NCBI RefSeq assembly: GCF_002001165.1
Contig: NZ_MUNQ01000016.1
Span: 182,881 to 246,880 of the forward strand
From: Rhodanobacter sp. C05
Lineage (GTDB): Bacteria > Pseudomonadota > Gammaproteobacteria > Xanthomonadales > Rhodanobacteraceae
DNA: 64,000 nt
Direction: 5' to 3'
Positions 50,666 through 60,411 of this stretch are shown in pieces. Numbering within the stretch: the stretch's first letter is position 1; the number at the start of each line of letters is the position of its first letter. The translations under genes were made by a program, and so were the position numbers. The notes below the pieces were generated by a model, which had not been told where the DNA came from, searched no databases, and was given only the letters and a program-made list of their open reading frames with translations.

Positions 50666-51265
50666 TCACCACATCAGGTCGTCAGGCACGCCGTCATCGC
50701 CTGCGTCGGCAGCAGCAGGATCAATCAGCAAGGCAAGCTGCTGCGGATCGATATCGCGTACCTGTTCGGCAATCTCGCGGCTGACCAGGAAGTAACGACC
50801 AGCCTGTTGCACCACGCCGATCTCGCCGGCATTGAGTGCCACCAGCTGTGCGGCGTCGACATGCACGCGGCGGATCTTGCCGCCGTATTCGAAGTTGCGC
50901 GGCTGATCGGCTTCCGCCTTGTTCAGCGTCTTGCCGTCGAGCAACAGCTGGATCTTCAGCTTGCGCTCACGACGCAACCTGGCCTGTTCCGCCACTTCCT
51001 GCTCGGCCCGCTTGCGTTCACTCGCTTCGGTCTGTGCGCGGATCGCATAAGCCCTGGCCAAGTCGATATCCTGCTGACTCTGTCGCGACGGCCGTACCGC
51101 ATGCGCAGATGTATGCGGTTTTTCGCCCTTGCGCTGTGGCTTGCCAGACTGTGGTGGCGCCGGACGACGCTTGTCCTCGCGAGCCCGATCCGTTTGAGCC
51201 CGGTCTACTTGAACCTGTTTGACGATGCCGCTCTTGAGCAGCTGATCGCGCAGGGAATCGGCCAT
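50666..51265 (-). CDS. DUF2058-family protein
   Basis: The 199-residue protein starts MADSLRDQLLKSGIVKQ, the DUF2058 opening, followed by a charged helical stretch (about 40-105, rich in Arg, Glu and Gln) and a small C-terminal domain (KLKIQLLLDGKTLNKAEADQPRNFEYGGKIRRVHVD, YFLVSREIAEQVRD). Members are described as nucleoprotein or polysaccharide synthesis related, with no firm role. It is 30 bp downstream of slyX and convergent with the FadJ-like gene. Confidence 0.85.
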   Translation of the reverse strand: MADSLRDQLLKSGIVKQVQVDRAQTDRAREDKRRPAPPQSGKPQRKGEKPHTSAHAVRPSRQSQQDIDLARAYAIRAQTEASERKRAEQEVAEQARLRRERKLKIQLLLDGKTLNKAEADQPRNFEYGGKIRRVHVDAAQLVALNAGEIGVVQQAGRYFLVSREIAEQVRDIDPQQLALLIDPAAADAGDDGVPDDLMW

Positions 51266-51295
51266 GAGATTGATCCGTGGTCGGTGATCTGAGTA

Positions 51296-51517
51296 TCAGT
51301 AATGCGGGGGTGGAGGTTCGTCGTGCGGGTCGTCCGCCTGCGCGACGCGCATCGCCGAAAGCTCGCCACGCAGTTCGCGCAAGGCACGCTCCAGTGCGGC
51401 AATGCGCTGCGACAAGCCAGCGTCAGCGTTCGCCAGAGCCTGCACCGTGTCATCGATAAAGGTCAATTTGACCTCCATCTCGTCCAGCCGTTGCATGAGC
51501 ACATCGTTTGCATTCAT
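51296..51517 (-). CDS. slyX: SlyX family protein
   Basis: The 73-residue protein is a predicted coiled coil (MQRLDEMEVKLTFIDDTVQALANA, AALERALRELRGELSAMR) with the usual acidic/proline-rich end DEPPPPHY. Its function is unknown. The first base of its ATG overlaps the last base of ugd, so it is translationally coupled to ugd. Confidence 0.9.
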   Translation of the reverse strand: MNANDVLMQRLDEMEVKLTFIDDTVQALANADAGLSQRIAALERALRELRGELSAMRVAQADDPHDEPPPPHY

Positions 51518-52860
51518 CAGGACACCCGCAGGCTGCGGCCCCGCCCGATGCCGTAATAGGCCAGACCAGCCTCCTCCACTGCTGCAGGGTCGTAGAGATT
51601 GCGCCCGTCGAAGATCGCCGGTTCAGCCAATGCGGCGCGAATGCGCTCGAAATCCGGGCTGCGAAACGCTTTCCACTCGGTGACCACAACCAGCACATCG
51701 GCGCCCTGCAAGGCAGCATGCGCGTGCTCGCACAACACCAGGTCATGGCGCTCGCCGTACAACCGGCGTGTTTCCTCGCGCGCTTCCGGGTCGAACGCTC
51801 GCACCTTCGCGCCAGCGCTCCATAGCGCCTCCATCAGATACCGGCTGGACGCCTCGCGCATGTCGTCGGTGTTCGGCTTGAACGCCAGTCCCCACAGCGC
51901 GATGGTCCTGCCTGCGAGCTGACCGTGAAAATGACGGGAGATCAGTTCGAACAGCTTGACCTTCTGATCATGGTTCACCGCCTCGACGGCTGTGAGCAGA
52001 CGGGCGTCATAACCATAACTGCGCGCCGTGCGTTCCAGCGCCTGCACATCCTTCGGGAAACAGGAGCCGCCATAACCGGCGCCCGGATAGATGAAGTGAT
52101 AACCGATTCGCGGATCCGAACCGATGCCCTGGCGCACCAGTTCCACATCGGCGCCCACCCGCTCGGCGATATTCGCGATCTCGTTCATGAAGCTGATCTT
52201 GGTCGCCAGCATTGCATTGGCCGCGTACTTGGTCAGCTCGGCCGAACGCTCATCCATCACCACCATGCGTTCGTGATTGCGGTTGAACGGCGCATAGAGC
52301 TTGCGCAGCAACGCCACCGCACGTTCGCTCGAAGCGCCGACGATGATCCGGTCCGGCCGCAGGCAGTCCTCCACGGCAGCACCTTCCTTCAGGAATTCCG
52401 GATTGGAGACCACATCGAACGCGACCGAGGCCCGACGTGCCGCGAGCTCGCCTGCGACCGCTTCACGAACGCGGTCGGCAGTACCCACCGGCACCGTCGA
52501 TTTGTTCACGACAACGCAGTAACGATCCAGCTGACGACCAACGGTGCGTGCCACTTCCAGCACATAGCTGAGGTCCGCACTGCCATCTTCGTCCGGTGGC
52601 GTGCCGACGGCGATGAAGATCACTTCGCCGTGCGCGATAGCCATCGCAGAGTCCGTGGTGAAATCCAGCTGACCACCTGCATGGTTGCGTTTGACGATCG
52701 CTTCCAGGCCTGGTTCGTAAATGGGAATGTCGCCGTGCTTCAGGCGTTCGATCTTGGCCGCATCGATATCGACGCAAACCACATGGTTGCCCATTTCGGC
52801 CAGGCAGGCGCCAGTGACCAAACCGACATAACCGGTACCAAAGATCGTGACCTTCATCAT
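51517..52860 (-). CDS. ugd: UDP-glucose 6-dehydrogenase
   Basis: The 447-residue protein has the NAD motif [55 protein letters not shown], and the catalytic Cys in [13 protein letters not shown]. It oxidises UDP-glucose to UDP-glucuronate for exopolysaccharide or lipid A sugars in the cytoplasm. Two ATG codons are adjacent at the start. It is followed directly by slyX. No polysaccharide locus is adjacent. Confidence 0.95.
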   Translation of the reverse strand: MMKVTIFGTGYVGLVTGACLAEMGNHVVCVDIDAAKIERLKHGDIPIYEPGLEAIVKRNHAGGQLDFTTDSAMAIAHGEVIFIAVGTPPDEDGSADLSYVLEVARTVGRQLDRYCVVVNKSTVPVGTADRVREAVAGELAARRASVAFDVVSNPEFLKEGAAVEDCLRPDRIIVGASSERAVALLRKLYAPFNRNHERMVVMDERSAELTKYAANAMLATKISFMNEIANIAERVGADVELVRQGIGSDPRIGYHFIYPGAGYGGSCFPKDVQALERTARSYGYDARLLTAVEAVNHDQKVKLFELISRHFHGQLAGRTIALWGLAFKPNTDDMREASSRYLMEALWSAGAKVRAFDPEAREETRRLYGERHDLVLCEHAHAALQGADVLVVVTEWKAFRSPDFERIRAALAEPAIFDGRNLYDPAAVEEAGLAYYGIGRGRSLRVS

Positions 52861-52938
52861 CGTCGCGACGATTTCCTTGAGATGAGCCGCCTATTCTAAC
52901 CGCGCAATGGCAGCGGCATGGGATGCCATCCCAAAGAC

Positions 52939-52970
52939 AGAAGGGGCGCGAATCGCTTCGCGCCCCTTCT
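52939..52970 (-). terminator. Terminator downstream of the FKBP gene
   Basis: A perfect 14-bp stem (AGAAGGGGCGCGAA and its complement, 4-nt loop) is located 30 bp after the FKBP stop, before the ugd promoter region. The trailing T-run is weak on the minus strand (CTGTCTTTGG). Confidence 0.7.
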
Positions 52971-52999
52971 TGATGTCGCTGCGGTGATTCCGCGACCGC

Positions 53000-53770
53000 T
53001 TACTTGCCGTCAGGACCACCGGCACCAGCCGGCGTCGGCGCCGTGCTGACCAGAGTCACGTCGAAGATCAGCGTTTCATTCGGAGCCATCTGCTGCTGCG
53101 GCTCAGCACCGTAGGCCAGCGACGCCGGAATGAACAGCTTGTAGTGGCCGCCCACCTGCATCAGCTGCAGACCTTCGCGGAAGCCCGGAAGCACGCCGCC
53201 CAGCGGAATCTTGGCGGTGCCGCCCGGCGGATGCTTGGCGGAGGCATCGAACACTTCACCGTCGATGAGGCTACCGGTGTAGTTGATCTCAACCGTGTCG
53301 GTCGGACCCGGACGTGCACCGGTGCCCTGCGAAATAACCTGATACTGCAGGCCCGACGCCGTGGTCTTCACGCCGGCAACCTTCTTGTTCTTGGCCAGGA
53401 ACGCATCGCCGTCCTGCTTGTTCTTTGCAGCCATGGCTTCGTATTCGGCCTTGGCCTTGGTCTGGTACTCGGTCATGAAGCCCTTCCACACCGTGTTGGC
53501 TTCAGTCTCGGACATGGTCGGCTTCTGACCAGACAGGGCAGCCGTGACTGCCTGACCAACCGCTACCGGATCCACGAGCCCGCGCATCGGGCCAGGAATC
53601 TGACCGACCATCTGGAAGCCGAGCAGCTGACTGGCCTTGGCCTTGTCGATCGTGCCTGCGGTGCTGCTGGCAGTGCCAGTCTTGGCGGCCTGGGCGTACA
53701 CGCCCGCCGTCATGCCCAGCGCAACAGCCATCGCGGCCGCCGTCAGCGTGGGACGCAGAAAATGCTTCAT
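53000..53770 (-). CDS. Periplasmic FKBP-type peptidyl-prolyl isomerase (FkpA/Mip-like)
   Basis: The 256-residue protein has a signal peptide (RPTLTAAAMAVALGMTAGVYAQ), an N-terminal helical dimerisation part (about 30-125, with MAAKNKQDGDAFLAKNKK) and a C-terminal FKBP domain (GLQYQVISQGTGARPGPTDTVEINYTG, LPGFREGLQLMQVGGHYKLFIPASLAYG, LIFDVTLVS). It is a periplasmic folding catalyst of the FkpA/Mip type. It is monocistronic with a strong terminator. Confidence 0.93.
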   Translation of the reverse strand: MKHFLRPTLTAAAMAVALGMTAGVYAQAAKTGTASSTAGTIDKAKASQLLGFQMVGQIPGPMRGLVDPVAVGQAVTAALSGQKPTMSETEANTVWKGFMTEYQTKAKAEYEAMAAKNKQDGDAFLAKNKKVAGVKTTASGLQYQVISQGTGARPGPTDTVEINYTGSLIDGEVFDASAKHPPGGTAKIPLGGVLPGFREGLQLMQVGGHYKLFIPASLAYGAEPQQQMAPNETLIFDVTLVSTAPTPAGAGGPDGK

Positions 53771-53925
53771 TCGAAACTCCCTCGTGTTTGGATATGCCGG
53801 CGTTGCCGGCCGGGCCCCCCCAATGGAGGCAGGCCACGCATTGTGCGGTGCTTGTCCGGTCTTGGCAACGTTGCCAAGCTCCGACCGTCAGTCAGCATAA
53901 AGGTTCCATGAACCGTGATTGCCGG

Positions 53926-55692
53926 TCAGCCGGGGCCGCCTGAGGACGGCCCCGGTTTGTTCAGGGTTTCCTTCAGCGCCGCCTGCAGGCGGGCGTGCAT
54001 CTGGACCAGACCGCGCCACAACACCACGGCCAGCACGACACCAAACACCACCAACAACAGCGCAATGCCACGCGGAGGCAGGATGGTCGAGCCGAGCACA
54101 CTGACCAGCAATGCCAGCGCCAGCAGGGTGACCAGCGGAATGACCCGTGCAAGCACATTGCGGATGGCTTGCGTGTATGACCCGGCAAACCGTTCGCGTA
54201 TGCCGATCTCGGCCAGCAACATGCCTAATGCCTCGGCCTTCCGGTAAACCGCAATCAGCATCGGCAAGGACAGGAACAGGGCACACGCCCAGATCAGCGT
54301 ATGCCGCAAGTCGCGACTGATGCCAAACGTCGCAAACCAGCTCCAGTTGTGCGCGTTGACATAGGCGCCCACCATGAACAGGGTCACGACCAGCAGCACG
54401 TTGATCGCGATATGCCACAGCAACCGACGGAAGATCGCTGCAATCGCCGCGTTCTCGTTGACCGGCTTGAGATTTTCCAGCCAGCCGCTGTAACTGGTTG
54501 CAAGCAGCCGGATCGAACGCGGTGTCATCCGGCGCAAACCATCCGCCAAACCATCCGCCGAGCGTGTCAGGTATGGCGATGCGGCCATGCAGATTACCGA
54601 TACCGCCACCGCGATCGGGTAGATGAAATTGCTGATCACGCCAAGCGAGAGTCCGAGCGTGGCGATCACGAACGAGAACTCGCCGATCTGCGCCATGCCC
54701 AGACCCGAGCGCAGCGCCGTACGCGCGTCGTGGCCGACCACGAAGATGCCAAGACTGCACGCCAACGTCTTGCCCACGATCACCGCAGCTGCGATCAACA
54801 ATGCCGGCAACGCGTACTGCACCAGCATCGACGGATCGATCTTCAGGCCGATCGCCACGAAGAACAGCGCCGCGAACATGTCGCGCAGCGGTTCCACCAG
54901 ATGCAGTACGCGCCCCACGTTCCGCGATTCGGCCACCACCGCCCCGGCCAGAAATGCACCCAACGCCACACTGAAACCCATCCAGGCCGCCAGCAGGCTG
55001 GCGCCGAAGCAGATGCCCAGCACGCTGACCAGCAAGGTTTCATCGCGACCGAAGCCGGCCACGTAATCCACCAGCCGCGGCAGCAGCAACAGGCCGAGGA
55101 TCATCCCCACCACCACGAACAGACCCAAGTGGCCGATCAGGGTGAATGCCGCTTCCGCTTGCACCGAGCCACCAATCGCCACCGCGGTCAGCAAGGTAAG
55201 CATGACGATCGCAAGCATGTCCTCGGCCACCAGCAGGCCCACCACCAATTGCGCAAAAGGCCGATGCCGCTGACCACCTTCGGCCAGCGTACGGGTCGCC
55301 ACCATGGTCGATGACAACGAGATGATCGCGCCGAGGAAAAGCGCATCCATGCCCCTCCAGCCGAACAAGCCGCCGATGCCCGCACCGATCCACAACATCA
55401 GGCCAACTTCGCCCACCGCCACGGCCAGCACGCCGATGCCGACCTCGCGCAACTTGCGCACGCTGAACTCCAGCCCCAGCGTAAACATCAGCAGCACGAC
55501 ACCGAGATTGGAAATGTCATCGATCGCGCGCGGATCGGCCACCAGCATCCCCGGCGTATGTGGGCCGATCAGTACGCCAGCCAGGATGTAGCCCAGCAGC
55601 ACCGGCTGACGCAGGCGCTGGAACAGGATCGTGGTGGCACCGGCCACCAGCATCACCATGGCAAGATCGCGAATGAAACCGATTTCGTGCAT
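53926..55692 (-). CDS. CPA2-family cation:proton antiporter lacking a TrkA-N domain
   Basis: I start at 55692 (588 residues). The N-terminal part is a KefB-type exchanger (RLRQPVLLGYILAGVLIGPHTPG, LGVVLLMFTLGLEFS, AIISLSSTMVATRTL, VGLLVAEDMLAIVMLTLL) with the Gln/Asp-rich carrier core. The C-terminal third has four more hydrophobic segments (NVLLVVTLFMVGAYV, TLIWACALFLSLPMLIAVY, IPLVTLLALALLVSVLG, IALLLVVFGVVLAVVLW) in place of the cytoplasmic TrkA-N/KTN nucleotide-binding domain that many relatives carry. It probably exchanges K+ or Na+ for protons. Confidence 0.85.
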   Translation of the reverse strand: MHEIGFIRDLAMVMLVAGATTILFQRLRQPVLLGYILAGVLIGPHTPGMLVADPRAIDDISNLGVVLLMFTLGLEFSVRKLREVGIGVLAVAVGEVGLMLWIGAGIGGLFGWRGMDALFLGAIISLSSTMVATRTLAEGGQRHRPFAQLVVGLLVAEDMLAIVMLTLLTAVAIGGSVQAEAAFTLIGHLGLFVVVGMILGLLLLPRLVDYVAGFGRDETLLVSVLGICFGASLLAAWMGFSVALGAFLAGAVVAESRNVGRVLHLVEPLRDMFAALFFVAIGLKIDPSMLVQYALPALLIAAAVIVGKTLACSLGIFVVGHDARTALRSGLGMAQIGEFSFVIATLGLSLGVISNFIYPIAVAVSVICMAASPYLTRSADGLADGLRRMTPRSIRLLATSYSGWLENLKPVNENAAIAAIFRRLLWHIAINVLLVVTLFMVGAYVNAHNWSWFATFGISRDLRHTLIWACALFLSLPMLIAVYRKAEALGMLLAEIGIRERFAGSYTQAIRNVLARVIPLVTLLALALLVSVLGSTILPPRGIALLLVVFGVVLAVVLWRGLVQMHARLQAALKETLNKPGPSSGGPG

Positions 55693-55807
55693 GCCCAACT
55701 CTTCAAGCAGCAGATCACCGCAGCTTAAACGAACCACGATCGACATCTGCTCGATCGTCAACGACTTTTGCAATCAACTTCGTCGTTCAATGAACGTGAA
55801 AAAAAGC

Positions 55808-55836
55808 TTGACGGATATCCGGCTCGGACCTATTCT
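55808..55836 (+). promoter_or_regulatory. Sigma-70 promoter of the tRNA operon
   Basis: TTGACG (55808-55813) and TATTCT (55831-55836) are separated by 17 bp. The sequence after it is GC-rich (TTCGGGC), a typical stringent-type discriminator. Transcription would start about 10 bp upstream of tRNA-Ala. Confidence 0.8.
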
Positions 55837-55853
55837 TTCGGGCTTCCAGCGGC

Positions 55854-55929
55854 GGGGCCATAGCTCAGCTGGGAGAGCGCCTGCATGGCATGCAGGAGGT
55901 CGGCGGTTCGATCCCGCCTGGCTCCACCA
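55854..55929 (+). tRNA. tRNA-Ala (anticodon GGC)
   Basis: The 76-nt sequence folds into a standard cloverleaf: acceptor GGGGCCA/TGGCTCC, anticodon stem CCTGC/GCAGG with loop ATGGCAT, T arm GGCGG-TTCGATC-CCGCC, and encoded CCA end. Confidence 0.97.
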
Positions 55930-55938
55930 ACTTGAATT

Positions 55939-56014
55939 GTCCCCATCGTCTAGAGGCCTAGGACATCACCCTTTCACGGTGGCGACCGGGGTTCGAATCC
56001 CCGTGGGGACGCCA
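55939..56014 (+). tRNA. tRNA-Glu (anticodon TTC)
   Basis: The 76-nt cloverleaf has acceptor GTCCCCA paired with TGGGGAC, anticodon loop CTTTCAC with TTC, T arm CGGGG-TTCGAAT-CCCCG, and encoded GCCA. It lies 9 bp after tRNA-Ala. Confidence 0.97.
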
Positions 56015-56044
56015 AGTTGGCCCGCAATAGCTGGAAAGAAATGT

Positions 56045-56121
56045 GGAGCGGTAGTTCAGTTGGTTAGAATGCTGGCCTGTCACGCCGGAGGTCGCGGGTT
56101 CGAGTCCCGTCCGCTCCGCCA
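56045..56121 (+). tRNA. tRNA-Asp (anticodon GTC)
   Basis: The 77-nt cloverleaf has acceptor GGAGCGG/CCGCTCC, anticodon loop CTGTCAC with GTC, T arm GCGGG-TTCGAGT-CCCGT, and encoded GCCA. It is the last tRNA of the operon. The antisense open frame here is not a gene. Confidence 0.97.
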
Positions 56122-56130
56122 CTGAAACGG

Positions 56131-56155
56131 AAAGCCCGCCTTGTGCGGGTTTTTT
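56131..56155 (+). terminator. Terminator of the tRNA operon
   Basis: Stem CCCGC/GCGGG with a 5-nt loop, preceded by AAAG and followed by TTTTTT, 10 bp after tRNA-Asp. Confidence 0.9.
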
Positions 56156-56193
56156 GTTGCCCGTCGTTTGGCCGTATCGATTTGATGCCCTGG

Positions 56194-56655
56194 TTACGTT
56201 TCCGGCCGCAAGGTACCGGTGGAGTGGCCTTGCTCTACCAGATATTCCAGCCAACGCGAGAGGAACCCATTCATGCGCAGGCGATGCTGAAACACCGTAT
56301 GCGCCGGTGTGAATGGTCCCAACACCTGCCACAGATGCCGCCCGGGATGGCAGTGCATGGCCTCGGCCACATGCGCATCGGTATACATCCGCAGCTGTGC
56401 AGATGGCGCACGCTGGCCTGTATGCGCATCGACGAAACCATAGGTAAGCTCGAGCTCAAGCGTGTACGGATGACACTCCTGCACATGCAGATGCACATCC
56501 AGCCCGTCATCCACATCGGAGACATAGCGACCGGGGGCGAGTCGCTGCGGTGCGAACAAGCGTGTCAGCCGATGGTAATTTTCCGCATACAGCCCCATCA
56601 GGAACTCGAAGCGTCCCGGCAACAGGCTGTTGCGATTGTCCAGTACAACGCTCAT
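56194..56655 (-). CDS. DUF1249-family protein (YqiB-like)
   Basis: The 153-residue protein opens with LLPGRFEFLMGLYAENYHRLTRLF and continues VHLHVQECHPYTLELELTY, AQLRMYTDAHVAEAMHC and NGFLSRWLEYLVEQGHS, all typical of DUF1249. E. coli YqiB is encoded beside cpdA, but no cAMP phosphodiesterase gene is here. Function unknown; cytoplasmic. It ends convergent to the tRNA operon terminator and lies 28 bp upstream of nothing on its strand except the ppsR 3' end. Confidence 0.88.
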   Translation of the reverse strand: MSVVLDNRNSLLPGRFEFLMGLYAENYHRLTRLFAPQRLAPGRYVSDVDDGLDVHLHVQECHPYTLELELTYGFVDAHTGQRAPSAQLRMYTDAHVAEAMHCHPGRHLWQVLGPFTPAHTVFQHRLRMNGFLSRWLEYLVEQGHSTGTLRPET

Positions 56656-56682
56656 GGCTAGTGCGGCAACTCCGGTTGGTCG

Positions 56683-57498
56683 TCAGAACATGGTTCGTTC
56701 GATCCCGAAACGATCGAAGATCTTGCTGGCGATCTCCTCGATCGACACATGCGTGGTGTTGAGACTGGGAATGCCGGCGTGACGCATCAACTTGTCAGCC
56801 TGCTCCAGCTCCCAGCGGCATTGCTGCAAGGTGGCATAACGACTGCCGGCACGACGCTGCTCGCGAATCTGCGCCAGCCGCTGCGGCTCGATGGTCAGGC
56901 CGAACAGACGATCGCGATAGGGGCGCAGGCGTGCCGGCAATTCGAGCTTGTCGAGGTCATCGTCGGTCAGCGGATAGTTGGCGGCACTGACGCCGTAATG
57001 CAAGGCCATGTACAGACAAGTCGGCGTCTTGCCGGAACGCGATACACCGACCAGGATCAGGTCGGCCTGCGCGTAATCCACATCCATGCCGTCGTCATGG
57101 GAAAGCGCGTAATTGGTCGCGTTGATGCGCGCCTCATACTTCTCGAAATCGACCATCCCATGCGAGCGGTTGACCGCACCCGAACGCTTGGCCCCCAGCT
57201 CATCCTCCAGCGGGCCGATGAACGGCGCGAAGACATCCAGCATCAGCGCGCCACTGGCGGCAACGATGTCGCACAGCGCGCGTTCGGCCATGGTGTTCAC
57301 CACGATCGGCCGCTGACCGCTTTGCGCGTAATTGGTCTTGATGCGCAATGCGGCCGCCTCCGCCTTCTGCGCGTCATCGGTGAACGGCAGGCGATGCTTG
57401 TCGAACTGCACACCCTCGAACTGAGCGAGGATGCTGTTGCCGATCGTCTCCGCAGTAATACCAGTGGAGTCGGAGATGAAGAAAACCGTTCGCTGCAT
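56683..57498 (-). CDS. ppsR: Phosphoenolpyruvate synthase regulatory protein (PpsR, DUF299)
   Basis: The 271-residue protein starts at 57498 (MQRTVFFISDSTGITAETIGN). It contains the P-loop GVSRSGKTPTCLYMA and the family word ANYPLTDDDL. PpsR is a bifunctional ADP-dependent kinase and Pi-dependent pyrophosphorylase that inactivates and reactivates PpsA by phosphorylating a residue next to the catalytic His. It is divergent from ppsA, its target, with a 231-bp shared region. Confidence 0.95.
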   Translation of the reverse strand: MQRTVFFISDSTGITAETIGNSILAQFEGVQFDKHRLPFTDDAQKAEAAALRIKTNYAQSGQRPIVVNTMAERALCDIVAASGALMLDVFAPFIGPLEDELGAKRSGAVNRSHGMVDFEKYEARINATNYALSHDDGMDVDYAQADLILVGVSRSGKTPTCLYMALHYGVSAANYPLTDDDLDKLELPARLRPYRDRLFGLTIEPQRLAQIREQRRAGSRYATLQQCRWELEQADKLMRHAGIPSLNTTHVSIEEIASKIFDRFGIERTMF

Positions 57499-57729
57499 AC
57501 AGGGACCTGGTTGCTGGAATACGTACGTCTGCACCATAACCCAAGCGGAAAACGCTGTCGCCGATTGACTGCGCGCTGACTGGTATGCCGTTGGAATCAC
57601 CTCCCGAAGCAATGGTCTTCTTGTGCTGCGCATCATCGACAGCGGACAATACCAGTCCTTTGCGACCCGCCTCGGGTCTGCCTGCCGCATCCATACCGCT
57701 ATCCATCGAATGCTCTTGAGGAGACACCC

Positions 57730-60102
57730 TTGAACGATCTGGTGCTTTGGCTCGACCAACTGCGCATGACTGACCTGGGCAAGGTTGGCGGCAAGAACGC
57801 CTCGCTCGGCGAAATGATCGGCAATCTCGCCAAGCTTGGCGTGTCGGTACCGGGTGGCTTTGCCACCACTGCCGATGCGTTCCAGCAGTATCTGGAAAAG
57901 AGCGGTCTGGCCAAGCGGATCCAGGAACGCCTGGCCTCACTCGACGTCGATGACGTCGACACGCTGGTGGTGGCCGGCAAGGAGATCCGTGGCTGGATCG
58001 TCGATACCACCCTGCCCGCCGAACTTGAACAGGCGATCCGCGCGGCCTACATCAAGCTGTGCAAGGACGCCGGTGCCGACGACATCGCCGTCGCCGTGCG
58101 CTCCTCCGCCACTGCCGAGGATCTGCCGGACGCCTCGTTCGCCGGCCAGCAGGAAACCTTCCTCAACGTGGTCGGCATCGACGACGTGCTGCACAAGGTG
58201 AAGGAAGTCTTCGCTTCGCTGTACAACGACCGTGCCATCGCCTACCGCGTGCACCAGGGCTTCAAGCACGAGGACGTGTTCCTGTCCGCTGGTGTGCAGC
58301 TGATGGTGCGTTCGGATGTGGGTGCTTCCGGCGTGCTGTTCACGCTGGACACCGAGTCGGGTTTCCGTGACGTAGTGTTTGTCACCGGTTCGTACGGTCT
58401 TGGCGAGATGGTCGTGCAAGGTGCGGTGAATCCGGACGAGTTCTACGTGTTCAAGCCCACCTTGAACGCCGGCAAGCCGGCCGTGCTGCGCCGGAATCTC
58501 GGCGCCAAGCAGCTGCGCATGGTGTATTCCAACGCACCGGGCGAGCGCGTCCGGACCGAAGACACACCTGCCGAGATGCGCAACAAGTTCTGCATCAATG
58601 ACGAGGACGTGCAGGAACTGGCGCGTCAGTCCCTGATCATCGAGAAGCATTACGGGCGCCCGATGGATATCGAATGGGCGAAGGACGGCAACACCGGCAA
58701 GCTGTACATCGTGCAGGCCCGTCCGGAAACGGTGAAGTCGCGCGCCCATGCGACTCAGCTAGAACGCTTCAGCCTCAACGAAAAGGGCAAGGTTCTCGCC
58801 GAGGGACGCTCGATCGGGCAAAAGATTGGCGCCGGCAAGGCGCGCGTGATCCGCTCGCTGGCTGACATGAACAAGGTGCAGCCGGGCGATGTGCTGATCG
58901 CCGACATGACCGACCCCGATTGGGAGCCGGTGATGAAGCGCGCCTCCGCGATCGTCACCAATCGTGGTGGTCGCACCTGTCACGCGGCAATCATCGCGCG
59001 CGAGCTGGGCGTCCCGGCGGTGGTCGGCACCGGCAACGCGCTGGACAAGATTCCGGACGGCACCGAGGTCACCGTGTCCTGCGCTGAAGGCGATACCGGC
59101 ACGATCTACGAGGGCATCCTGAAGTTCGAGCGCATCACTGCCGATCTCGGTGCGATGCCTGCGGCGCCGCTGAAGATCATGATGAACGTGGCCAACCCGG
59201 AGCGTGCTTTTGATTTCGGGATGCTGCCGAACGCAGGCATCGGCCTGGCACGTCTCGAGATGATCATCGCCAGCCACATCGGCGTGCACCCGAAGGCACT
59301 GCTCGAATACGCCAAGCAGGATGCCGCAACCAAGGCGAAGATCGACGAGCGCATCGCCGGCTACGCCGATCCGGTGAGCTTCTACGTCGACCGCCTCGCC
59401 GAAGGCATCGCCACCATCGCCGCATCGGTCTATCCGAAGCCGGTGATCGTGCGCCTGTCTGATTTCAAGTCCAACGAATACGCCGGTCTGCTCGGCGGCT
59501 CGCGCTACGAGCCACACGAAGAAAACCCGATGATCGGCTTCCGTGGCGCCAGTCGCTATGTCGATCCCAGCTTCGCCGAAGCGTTCGGGCTGGAGTGCAA
59601 GGCGGTCAAGCACGTGCGCGAAGTAATGGGCCTCGACAACGTCTGGGTGATGATCCCGTTCGTGCGCACGTTGGGCGAAGGTCGCAAGGTCATCGAAGTG
59701 CTGGCCAAGAACGGCCTCAAGCAGGGCGAGCACGACCTGAAAGTCATCATGATGTGCGAAGTACCCTCGAACGCCCTGCTCGCCGATGAATTCCTCGACA
59801 TCTTCGATGGCTTCTCGATCGGCTCCAACGACCTGACCCAGCTCACGCTCGGTCTCGATCGCGACTCCAGCATCGTTGCCAGCCTGTTCGACGAGCGCGA
59901 CCCGGCGGTGAAGAAATTGCTGTCGATGGCGATCAAGACCGCCCGCGCCAAGGGCAAGTACATCGGCATCTGCGGTCAGGGCCCGAGTGATCACCCGGAT
60001 CTGGCCGAGTGGCTGATGGAACAGGGCATCGAATCGCTGTCCCTGAACCCGGACACCGTGGTCGATACTTGGCTGCGATTGGCAAAAAAGAAGGCCGAGT
60101 GA
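57730..60102 (+). CDS. ppsA: Phosphoenolpyruvate synthase
   Basis: The 790-residue protein has the ATP-grasp N-terminal domain ([34 protein letters not shown]), the phosphohistidine domain with His418 in [15 protein letters not shown], and the PEP/pyruvate barrel ([36 protein letters not shown]). It makes PEP from pyruvate, ATP and water for gluconeogenesis. The start is TTG at 57730, 7 nt after AGGAG; the first Met would cut off conserved sequence. Confidence 0.96.
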   Translation: MNDLVLWLDQLRMTDLGKVGGKNASLGEMIGNLAKLGVSVPGGFATTADAFQQYLEKSGLAKRIQERLASLDVDDVDTLVVAGKEIRGWIVDTTLPAELEQAIRAAYIKLCKDAGADDIAVAVRSSATAEDLPDASFAGQQETFLNVVGIDDVLHKVKEVFASLYNDRAIAYRVHQGFKHEDVFLSAGVQLMVRSDVGASGVLFTLDTESGFRDVVFVTGSYGLGEMVVQGAVNPDEFYVFKPTLNAGKPAVLRRNLGAKQLRMVYSNAPGERVRTEDTPAEMRNKFCINDEDVQELARQSLIIEKHYGRPMDIEWAKDGNTGKLYIVQARPETVKSRAHATQLERFSLNEKGKVLAEGRSIGQKIGAGKARVIRSLADMNKVQPGDVLIADMTDPDWEPVMKRASAIVTNRGGRTCHAAIIARELGVPAVVGTGNALDKIPDGTEVTVSCAEGDTGTIYEGILKFERITADLGAMPAAPLKIMMNVANPERAFDFGMLPNAGIGLARLEMIIASHIGVHPKALLEYAKQDAATKAKIDERIAGYADPVSFYVDRLAEGIATIAASVYPKPVIVRLSDFKSNEYAGLLGGSRYEPHEENPMIGFRGASRYVDPSFAEAFGLECKAVKHVREVMGLDNVWVMIPFVRTLGEGRKVIEVLAKNGLKQGEHDLKVIMMCEVPSNALLADEFLDIFDGFSIGSNDLTQLTLGLDRDSSIVASLFDERDPAVKKLLSMAIKTARAKGKYIGICGQGPSDHPDLAEWLMEQGIESLSLNPDTVVDTWLRLAKKKAE

Positions 60103-60411
60103 GTCGTTTTCGCCTTCTGGCCGGACACATCTGACATTGCAGCGCAACAAAAGGGCCGGAATCATCCGGCCCTTTTCATTTCATGAGTTCTACTAAACCG
60201 CCTTCGGCTCGTTAGTTATCCGTTGTCCCATAAGGGACAGCCAGCCTTGGCGTCACGTTATTTCTTGCGCAACCATTCGCCTCCCGCGCCGATCGTGCAC
60301 TGCAACTTGCCCCGGCGAGACGCCATCGGTAGCGTTCATACACACGTTTCAATCCAATATTTGAAGCGGGCGTCAGCGCCATTTACCGACACTCGCCTTG
60401 GGGCACACGAT
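60103..60411. other. Gap of about 310 bp between ppsA and the TetR gene
   Basis: It holds the ppsA terminator (60149-60177) and the promoter region of the regulator. A frame in phase with the regulator is open from a TTG at 60223, but its composition and lack of family similarity make it an unlikely coding extension. Confidence 0.5.
60149..60177 (+). terminator. Rho-independent terminator of ppsA
   Basis: A 12-bp stem AAAAGGGCCGGA/TCCGGCCCTTTT with a 4-nt loop lies 46 bp after the stop. The A and T runs on either side could let it act in both directions. Confidence 0.9.

Noticed and set aside
55958..56332. 124-codon minus-strand frame containing ERTGLEPATSGVTGQ
   Set aside because: It is antisense to the tRNA-Glu/tRNA-Asp genes, another classic spurious call.
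58759..60165. 468-codon minus-strand frame opposite ppsA
   Set aside because: Shadow of ppsA and of the terminator region.
60223..60411. N-terminal extension of the TetR-type regulator
   Set aside because: It would add 63 residues before the helix-turn-helix domain, unlike the family, and overlaps the promoter region.
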